Origin: Metellina segmentata
Lineage: Eukaryota > Arthropoda > Arachnida > Araneae > Tetragnathidae
Direction: 5' to 3'
NCBI GenBank assembly: GCA_947359465.1
Contig: OX375876.1
Span: 87,202,184 to 87,266,183 of the forward strand
Length of the DNA: 64,000 nt
Made by a program: the position numbers and the translations under genes. Numbering within the stretch: position 1 is the first letter of the stretch; each line of letters opens with the position of its first letter. The notes beneath the pieces are model-generated. The model did no database searches, had not been told where the DNA came from, and saw nothing but the letters and a program-made list of their open reading frames with translations. Shown here one piece after another: positions 56,765-64,000 of this stretch.

Positions 56765-56985
56765 ATGGGCCCCAGTGTCAATTTATATGACTTGTACAGA
56801 ACTAGTTTTGATGAGAGGCCCCTGAACTAGTTGAGATCACTGGCCCCAGAAACACATCTGATGACAGGACCCCTGTATCAGTTTAGATGACGTGCCCAGA
56901 ACTAGTTTTGATGACAAGCCCCTGTACCAGTTTATATCACGGGCACCCGTAACAGTTTAGATCACAGGTGCCCCTCATGATATAA
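56765..56985 (-). repeat. 26-bp minisatellite, inverted copy of the 33-kb array
   Basis: About eight units such as cccctgtaccagtttatatc. On the minus strand they read gatctaaactg.tacaggggc, the same unit as 32975-33185. Confidence 0.8.
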
Positions 56986-57524
56986 AATTATATATCCGAA
57001 GTCCTTAATGTTTATCTTGCATAATGCATAATTTATCTCTTCTTTTCCTTGAAACAATTTTTGTTAATTCTTACATAAACACAAAAAATATTTTAAGCTT
57101 TTATTAGCTTATGTTTAACAAGACTGCAAATTTCTGTACAAAACTCCTGGGGATCTCCATTAGACATCGGGCTCATAATCTATGCTAACTTGAACCTCGT
57201 AAATAGGGCTCTAAAATGGTGAGTGAATTCTATTAGATTACTGCTTTCATTCGTGCATCAGAAATCTAAAACCAGGAAAGGGGGACAATCAAAATGACGC
57301 ATGATACTTAGATATTCGTGTAAAATTCAATCCTGCTCCGAGAAATCAAATTTCAACGAACATGTAAGCCGTATTTAGTATTTCTACGAAACAAGACCGG
57401 TTTAAAAACGCACGTTGCTTTCTGAAGTCGCAGAATCTCATCCAATTGTGCGTTCGCGAATATCTTTCCTGCTGTGAAATAATAATAGCTTTGTGTTGTC
57501 CTCCTCCCCACCTCACTCTCCTGT
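56986..57524. other. Unassigned interval
   Basis: No gene or repeat recognised between the minisatellite and the small frame below. Confidence 0.35.
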
Positions 57525-57669
57525 TCAGTCGCGTGGACACATACACTAAAACAATAAATGTTCGTCTTCTTTCATTTTATCGCAGTGTGTAAGTGCGAGG
57601 TGAATATTTCTTTTCGATCTCTTTTTCTTCATCGAAGTCAGTGTTGGGTGAAAGATATGGCATGCCAAG

Positions 57670-57780
57670 ATGGCAGTGGTGCGCGAAGCAGTTACGTTCT
57701 TTACGCCCGAAGAAGGAATGCGACTGTTTCGGGCAGATTCCGTACTGTTAAAACAAGGAAGTGATCATCCTGTCGTTTGA
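57670..57780 (+). CDS. 36-codon frame with strong start context, uncertain
   Basis: ccaagATGg gives a near-optimal Kozak context, with an in-frame stop upstream. The frame reads MAVVREAVTFFTPEEGMRLF then RADSVLLKQGSDHPVV and stops. Its mixed amino-acid usage and higher GC stand out from the chance frames around it. An initiator-like tcagtc lies at about 57525. I do not recognise the product. It could be a first exon or uORF, a transposon relic or chance. Confidence 0.2.
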   Translation: MAVVREAVTFFTPEEGMRLFRADSVLLKQGSDHPVV

Positions 57781-58351
57781 AGCGTTTTCTACACAGTTTA
57801 TTTTCTTTTTACCTTCAGGAGTACTAGTTCAAGGGATTGCCATATTTCAAGGAGAGAAAGTCCAATTTTGCTTGTAAAAATGCCCCAAATGCACCAAAAC
57901 ACTTCGGATTTGGTCCCGGACCACCACCAATAGTTCTGCTCTAGTTTAAAGTTTAAAAAAAATTATGAAACAATTATAAATTTGTGATCATTTCCATTAG
58001 AGACGCACAGAAACGCATTCAAAAAGCAAGCAAAGCCACGGGTATCACAAAGGCACCAGCTCCGTCTATATTTATACCTGTTCGAGGATTCGCCTCTTAT
58101 CACGAAGAGAAATGTTATAGCAATAATTAACGTATTATAATATTGTAAAAAAAATTTCGCGAAGGATTTTATGCGTAAAGTATAATATTTTTGTGCCTTC
58201 ACCTTTTTGAGAACAAACATGTTTCAGTGCATAACATTTTTAACCACAAAATGTGCTCACTGCAAGACTTCGGAGCCCCGAAAGGGGTAAAAAAAGTAAC
58301 CGAAGGTGTGATTGCACCTAATATGGCACAGCTGCCAGTTCAGATGGCTAT
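57781..58351. other. Unassigned interval with weak SINE-tail words
   Basis: ttggtcccggaccaccacca near 57910 followed by gttctgctctagttt resembles a decayed SINE-A 3' end. The rest is not recognised. Confidence 0.35.
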
Positions 58352-58640
58352 ACTAGCCTTGAATAAACACAGGGCACAGTTGATAAACATTTAATTAAGC
58401 GACAGAGCAATTTCTGAATTCTTGGACAAAACATGGAATATTTAAGAAAAACTGATAAAAAAAAATTAAATAAAATACATTAGATACTATACAAGCCTTG
58501 AATAAATACAGTGCGCAGTTAATAAATATTTAATTAATCGCCAGAGCATTTTCTGAATGCTTGGACAAAGCATGGAATACTTAAGAAAAACTGGAAAATA
58601 ATGAAATTAAATACATACTTATACAATCGTTTGCTACACA
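58352..58640. repeat. 139-bp tandem duplication
   Basis: gccttgaataaa starts at 58356 and 58495. The two units share cttggacaaa.catggaata and taagaaaaactg with about 10% difference. A partial third unit may follow near 58735. Confidence 0.8.
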
Positions 58641-59288
58641 ATATTTGAACAATTCCACGATAAAAGAAATTAAATCACACTGAGGGATTAAATGAAAACA
58701 TCTATGGACGCAGTTTTCACCAAAGTTGCAACTGTAAAACTATTCAATAAAGTATGGAAGATTAAAAAAAGTAGATAAAATTGAATTGAAATGTAAGTCG
58801 TACAATCATTTTGTTAGTTACAAGGTAACGATTCTTTGAAAACAGAATTGAATAGAGCAGCCAAACGATTCACTATAGATATTGGGAGGGGAGTTCTCAC
58901 AGTGTGCCCGACTAATACAAACAGAACTAAATTACCACGGAATGAAGTGGAGCTATCCTGCATATTTTCAGATTTGGTTATACATATTAACAGCATATTT
59001 GTAATTTTCTCCCTTATCCTTGAGGAGAAACCAGGCCCCAATTATAAAAATATATTACCTCCTTCCCTAATGGAGAGGTAATATTTATGACTCCTGATAG
59101 TCCATATCCGTCATAACATCAACAAGAGGACAAAGGGTTCCGGTTTCTAGTACTTGACACCTCTGTATTGCAATACTGATTTCTTATAAACACTCGATTT
59201 TGAAGGTACGTAGAAAGAATTTTGTTTAAAGACAGAGATGTAGACATTCTGTACACAGAATGGTCTTTGGTGTACCTTCAAGTGCATT
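58641..59288. other. Unassigned interval
   Basis: No gene supported. A small hairpin, atattacctcc...ggagaggtaatat, lies near 59049-59082. Confidence 0.35.
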
Positions 59289-59304
59289 TCCTACTGTGGT
59301 CTGC

Positions 59305-59493
59305 TGTCACGTTGGGTTGGCGTGGAAGTTTGGAGAGTGGGGTGCCAGCTCAGGTGTTGCTTCGTCATCTGACCGTGGTTCAAAATTACGAGGTGATGTC
59401 CTCGGTTCTTTCCCTTAAGGGACTGATCCCGGACCGTCGTCAATAGCCCGTTGTGTTGCTCTAGTACGACGTTAACTAAAAAATTACCAATTA
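59305..59493 (+). mobile_element. SINE-A, 5' truncated, with 15-bp duplication
   Basis: Starts within the body (tcacgttgggttggcgtgga) and ends with the AATTACC tail. cctactgtggtctgc is duplicated exactly at 59290-59304 and 59494-59508. The head is missing, yet the insertion is intact, so truncation occurred during reverse transcription. Confidence 0.95.
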
Positions 59494-59716
59494 CCTACTG
59501 TGGTCTGCAGCTGTTTTTCATGCCGTCACATATGTAATAAAAATGCAATTAAATCTGGAAAATGTTATTAATTTCTGAAGATAGAACTTTATGATCAAAT
59601 TTTTTCCGATTTGTCGATGTGACAATACACACGACGAAATAGCGGTAGAAATATAGCAGGACGAGAAAATTTTGCCTTTTCCGTTTTAGAAGTACCTAAA
59701 AATCCGAGGTATAGGT

Positions 59717-60180
59717 ATTTAATTAACACCGCCCTGGAGAGACACAGCGGGTTATTGGCGACGGTCTGGGATCAATCCCTTAAGCGAAAGATCCGAGGAC
59801 AACGCCTCGTAATTTTGAACCACGTTCAGATGACGAAGCAACACCTGAACTGGCACCCCACTCTCCAAACTTCCACACCAACCCAACGTGAGGGCGAAGG
59901 TCCGGGTAATGGTAATTTTTAGTTAAAGTCGTACTAGAGCAACACAACGGACTATTGACGACGGTCCGGGATCAGTCCCTTAAGAGAAAGATCCGAGGAC
60001 AGCACCTCGTATTTTTGAACCACGGTCAGATGACGAAGCAACACCTGAACTGGCACCCCACTCTTCAAACTTCCACACCAACCCAACGTGAAGGCGAAGG
60101 TCCGGGATGAACCCCCAAAGGGATAGATCCGAGGACAACACCGCGTAATTTTGAACCGCAGTCAGATGACGTCTGAAAAT
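59717..60180 (-). mobile_element. Tandem SINE-A partial copies (about 2.4 units of 200 bp)
   Basis: gcgaaggtccggg closes the first unit at 59894 and the second at 60094, exactly 200 bases apart. Each unit holds the 3' body and lacks the head. The first has the tail ggtatttaattaac and the second ggtaatttttagttaa. The third is cut off near 60180. The joint falls within ggtccggg, which also occurs inside the SINE. Confidence 0.85.
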
Positions 60181-60274
60181 CTGAATTTTAGTCTCACGAA
60201 AATTGTCTTCAAGGATGAATAATGTTTCAAAACCTTGAAAACTACTCTTTTAGTTGTCACTTCTAACCGAGTTT

Positions 60275-60445
60275 TAAAATTACGACAACGAGGTGTTATC
60301 CTGTGTCTTTCCTCGTAATCTACCCATTGTTCAAAATCGCCTGGTGTTGTCCTGGGATCTTTCCCTCCTGGGGATTAATCCCTTACTTTTGTCAATAGCC
60401 CATTGTGTTACTCCAGTACGGCGTCAATCAAAAAAAATTTCTATC
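60275..60445 (+). mobile_element. SINE-A 3' fragments
   Basis: Two overlapping partial repeats of the body (aacgaggtgttatcctgtgt; cctggtgttgtcctgggatc) end in gttactccagtacggcgtca. Confidence 0.7.
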
Positions 60446-60459
60446 GTCATCTGAACGTG

Positions 60460-60745
60460 GTTCAATATTTCGAGTCTCTAGATAGGAAGGTTCCTGGTTC
60501 GAATCCGGGTAAGATCATGGATATTGGTAAGCGTATGGTGTACATGCGGCACCTTAAATTTGCCGTGGCCGAAAGTTCTCACTTTGGGTTGGTGTGGAAG
60601 TTTGGAGAGTGGGGTGTCATCTGATCGTGATTCAAAATTATCTGATGTTGTCCTCGGATCTTTAACTTAGAGGATTGATACCGGACCGTCGTTAACAGCA
60701 CGTTGTGTTGCTCCATTACAAAGTTAATTAAAAATTACCATCAAT
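60460..60745 (+). mobile_element. SINE-A, rearranged head
   Basis: gagtctctagataggaaggt and the B-box ggttcgaatcc start inside the head. The central block ggcaccttaaatttgccgtg and body follow, ending aattaaaaattacc. The first part of the head is missing. Confidence 0.8.
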
Positions 60746-60782
60746 ATTTCGAGGTTTTATCCTTGGATCTTTCCCTTAAGGG
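60746..60782 (+). mobile_element. SINE-A fragment, left of the hAT
   Basis: tcgaggttttatccttggat then ctttcccttaaggg. It continues as cttaagggactgatcgctgc at 63472 after the hAT. Confidence 0.75.
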
Positions 60783-61185
60783 CAGCGCCGATCCTAGGGT
60801 GTCGACCGCCCGTGTGCAAAGATCTAATGTGCCGCCCCTCTAGAGAATTTTTCATATTTTGACTAATACCTAACGTTGACGTTATAAACTCCTCTACCTG
60901 TATAAGAGTAAAAAGTAAAACAGTAATAAAAATGCAAATAAAATTTCAAATGTAAAACTTTATTTTTTGGCCAGCTAATAGGTTATAATAGCGACAAAAT
61001 ACTTTGAAAAATAATAAACATACAAAAATATTACCTTTCAAATAAAGATAGACATTTTATATTTAGAAATGCTAAACAACAGTATTTACTCAGAAAATAT
61101 AATCTAATAAAAAAAGTACTGAAGCATAAATCTCGTGAAACGAAGCGTATATAAATCAGTCCTACAAAGACTACCTAACAATTAA

Positions 61186-62695
61186 CTATAAAATAACTTT
61201 TCTGGCTTTCTGAGAAGCAAATTTGTCAATAATTTCGGTGAAATCAATTTTTTCAGAGATTTCGTATTCAATAGAGATGAGATGGCCAAATCTGAAAGCC
61301 TTTCTTGTGTCACATTATTTCTCAAGGAATTTTTAATTTACTGAAACTTTTTCACCTGAAGCCACAGAAACAGGTAATGTTAAAAAAAAAGTTCTTATTA
61401 CAAGAGGAAAATTTGGAAAACAGGGAATGAGATCATTTTTGACTGTAATTTCTAATATCTCAATTGGCTGTTTTTACCTGGAAAAATATCTTTGAATGAA
61501 ATTATTTCATTAAAGAGTTATATACCGTCTATATCTTTCACAATACTTTCTTCGTCCTGTGCCTGTAATTTAATATCTAAGTCCATGCAGGCTTTCATGA
61601 GATCATCATTTGAAATGACGTGAAACTCATACAGAAAGCAGAATATTGAATGGCACTCAGATAATAAGGTAAATCTTTCATTTACCGCCGAAATCGCCTG
61701 ATCAAGAATTGCAAAATAGAAAGCAGTCTTGAATTGCTGGAAGGGATTTGAAACTGGTTCATCACTGCCCTCGTAATCAAATAAACGGACCTTTTTCCTG
61801 AGCTTCGAAATGGGAAATTTGGGATCAATACCTAAATCTCTAGCAAGTGTTGTTGCTGAATAGACAAATATTTGAAAATTATCGTCATATCTTTGGGAAA
61901 CTAAATATTTGTTAAGATTATCTATGCTTTCCGCGATGTTTAATTTAGGATTTTGAAGCATTTTACTCAATACATCAATTCTTGATAATATATCATGCCA
62001 AATTAAAATTGAACACAAAAACTTAAATGTTTCAAGACTTTTAATTATTGATTCAGCACCCATTTTTGTTTCCGTGTTTCTGGTGTTACCTTCAATTACG
62101 GCATTTAATGCGGTAATAAAGCTTTTGTAAGTCTTGTTTAAGAGGTCTAATAGCATTGGTACGACTTTCCCACCTTGTTTCACTTAACGGTTTTAAAGTT
62201 AGACTTGTCACGTGTTTTTTTAGTACATCCCATCGATATGGGTACGCAGAAAAGTAATTATATACCTCTTGTACCATATAAAAAAAATCCAGAAATTTCA
62301 CCACTGGAGCTGGCAGCGTCATTAACGACGATATTTAATGTGTGAGCCGCACATGCCACGTTTAATGCTCTAGGATTGATATTGAGAATCCGTTTCTGAA
62401 GTCCTATATTTTCCCCTTTCATGTTCGATCCATTGTCGAAGCCATGATACCTTATATCTTTAACTTCGACCTGTAGACTAGGTAATAGCTTCTCTAATAG
62501 AAAATTGCACAGACCTTCTCCAGTGGTATTAGTTACTGGAAAAAATCCTAGAAAAAATTCTAAAATATCTACCTTTCCATCAGTAGTGCTCACACATCTA
62601 ATTACAAATGTTATTTGTTTTGTGTGGCTAATATCTGGTGTAGAGTCGATAATTAGTGTAATATTTGGCTTTTTTGCAATGCGTGTCATCTCATT
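61186..62695 (-). pseudogene. hAT transposase (DUF4371, ZMYM1-like)
   Basis: Three overlapping frames. The first (62689-62258) has NITLIIDSTPDISHTKQITF, DIRYHGFDNGSNMKGENIGL and NVACAAHTLNIVVNDAASSS, the DUF4371 core with its DST.D, G.D.GSNM and CxxH motifs. The second (62322-62092) has VYNYFSAYPYRWDVLKKHV and LSETRWESRTNAIRPL. The third (62183-61518, 221 codons) covers the helical insertion domain. After further shifts, SLRNNVTQERLSDLAIS and a FASQKARKVIL-like end (stop 61186) give the dimerisation block. The order is complete apart from the N-terminal zinc-finger region, but at least three frameshifts prevent expression. Host ZMYM1 genes share the fold; the terminal repeats show this is the mobile form. 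Confidence 0.92.
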
Positions 62696-62863
62696 ACGAA
62701 TTGATTACATACTAATTATTTCATTTTTGAAAATGCTGCCCTAAGTAGAGTGGAATACGTGTTTTGTTATTTTTGTATTTACTGACATTATTAAGGTGTT
62801 CTGAATGCCAAATTTTGACTGGCTAAAAATTGTACTACAGCTATTATTCTTTCAATGATGGCG

Positions 62864-62998
62864 TCATCTGACCGTGGTTCAAAATTACGAGGTGTTGTCC
62901 TCGGATCTTTCCCTTAAGGGACTGATCCCGGACCGTCGTCAATAGCCCGTTGTGTTGCTCTAGTACGACGTTAACTAAAATTACCAATTACCAATTAC
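62864..62998 (+). mobile_element. SINE-A, 5' truncated, inside the hAT
   Basis: Starts tcatctgaccgtggttcaaa and ends with AATTACC repeats. ctttcaatgatggcg (15 bp) is duplicated exactly at 62849-62863 and 62999-63013. The body is almost identical to the reference copy, so the insertion is young. Confidence 0.95.
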
Positions 62999-63471
62999 CT
63001 TTCAATGATGGCGCGCCATTACTTTTTCTCTCGACTGTAAACATTTTGTTGTTCCGCGTCAAAAGTACAATTTTTTTCCAAACGTCTTTATTTCGCATCA
63101 CAAAAATATGCCCCTTGGTTATTTTTTTTAGATAGAAATTTAAAATTTGGTATTCTTTTGTATTCCGTATTGCCGGCTCTGCCACGAATTTTGCTATCAA
63201 ATGAAGAATGTGTGTAAAGAGTAGACATTAATGGACAATGGAACAACACACTGTGCACTAACTTTCTATTTTTCTTAAACTATGCTATCGGGTAATCGGG
63301 ACTTATTTTGATTTTTCAATAACTATTTAAAATGTAGCATATTTATTCGACTTAATATAAGTTTTAAAAAATTTTGCTTGATTGATAGATCTATTTGCGG
63401 CCTACGGCCGCCCCTTGTTTTGGCCGCCCGCGTGCGGTTCACGCGCTGCACACCTGCTAGGATCGGCCCTG

Positions 63472-63500
63472 CTTAAGGGACTGATCGCTGCATCAGTATG
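63472..63500 (+). mobile_element. SINE-A fragment, right of the hAT
   Basis: cttaagggactgatcgctgc resumes the SINE interrupted at 60782. Similarity fades soon after. Confidence 0.65.
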
Positions 63501-63650
63501 ATCAGAAATGGATAGTCAGCGCAAGGTATCTAAAGATTTGAACCAATGGCGAGCTACATTAGTATATCATGAATCACTTTATTACTCTTTTCGTTTTAGC
63601 GTCAAGAAAAATACAAAATTTTCATTCGAACAGTTTCCATACTTAACGGT

Positions 63651-63978
63651 AATTGGTAATTTTGAATTAACGTCGTACTAGAGCAACACAACGGACTATT
63701 GACGACGGTCCGGGATCAGCCCCTTAAGGGAAAGATCCGAGGACAACACCTCGTAATTTTGAACCACGGTCAGATGACGAAGCAACATCTGAGCTGGCAC
63801 CCCACTCTCCAAACTTCCACACCAACCCAACGTGAGGACTTTCGGCCACGACAGATTTAAGGTGCACCAGCCGCCTCTACACCATACGTTTACAAACATC
63901 CATGCCCGGACCCGGATTTGAACCAGGAACCTTCCGATCTAGAGGCTAACACCTTAACCACTATACCGGTTGGTCGGC
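63651..63978 (-). mobile_element. SINE-A, full length
   Basis: Minus-strand copy from tail (aattggtaattttgaattaa) through body and central block to the head ending ccggttggtcggc. The B-box complement ggatttgaacc shows one change from the usual ggattcgaacc. No convincing target duplication at its edges. Confidence 0.93.
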
Positions 63979-64000
63979 TTGTGAAGCTAGAAAAGCAAAA

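Larger units (their letters stand above)
60783..63471 (-). mobile_element. hAT transposon (ZMYM1-like), near full length
   Basis: Ends cagcgccgatcctagggtgt (60783) and cctgctaggatcggccctg (to 63471). cttaaggg is duplicated exactly at 60775-60782 and 63472-63479. It is 2,689 bp including a 150-bp SINE insertion. It lies within a SINE-A fragment. Confidence 0.95.

Noticed and set aside
61518..62183. 221-codon minus frame as a host ZMYM1 gene exon
   Set aside because: It lies between hAT terminal repeats with an exact 8-bp duplication and continues a frameshifted transposase, so it is transposon coding.

Overview
This is a gene-poor, AT-rich stretch of animal nuclear DNA made almost entirely of transposable elements. 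There is no operon-like packing, no rRNA or tRNA gene, and no host gene I can defend. The mix of Tc1/mariner elements (one with the arthropod-typical DUF4817-type N-terminus), several hAT families including ZMYM1-like ones, Helitron copies, a CR1-like LINE, an RNase H-bearing LINE and tRNA-headed SINEs points to an arthropod. The species cannot be read from the sequence. Every transposase or reverse-transcriptase frame seen is broken by stops, frameshifts or deletions.

Layout. 1-0.9 kb: a 165-bp tandem array joined to a SINE tail. 1.7-8.2 kb: SINE copies, an inverted-repeat element and a ZMYM1-like hAT (6962-8040). 10.2-11.5 kb: a mariner inside an older dispersed repeat. 14.5-15.4 kb: a hAT with perfect target duplication. 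16.5-25 kb: a dense nest of Tc1, hAT, SINE and LINE pieces, including a hAT inserted in a Tc1 at 21028-22163. 25.2-27.4 kb: a Tc1 remnant inside a hAT inside a SINE. 28.6-31.8 kb: two hAT-like non-autonomous elements and a DUF4817-type transposon. 32-35.6 kb: two MITEs and a 26-bp minisatellite. 37.5-38.2 kb: a 222-bp tandem array full of GACGAGATATCTCGTC palindromes. 39.8-40.6 kb: a deleted mariner. 43.4-44.9 kb: a Helitron nested in a Helitron. 46.9-50.3 kb: a hAT and a full-length Tc1. 52.2-55 kb: SINEs of two types. 56.8 kb: the 26-bp minisatellite again, inverted. 59.3-64 kb: a SINE cluster split by a 2.7-kb ZMYM1-like hAT that itself holds a younger truncated SINE.

The dominant family, called SINE-A here, has a tRNA-like head, a central block and a 3' end closing in AATTACC or AACTACC repeats. 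It occurs about twenty times, whole or broken. Several copies carry 9-15 bp target duplications. Its head and central block also occur joined to different partners, and its tail lies inside two separate tandem arrays. Nested insertions with readable target duplications allow relative dating at several loci. Boundaries quoted with target duplications are read directly from the bases; family names rest on recognised protein motifs and terminal sequences, not on database searches.
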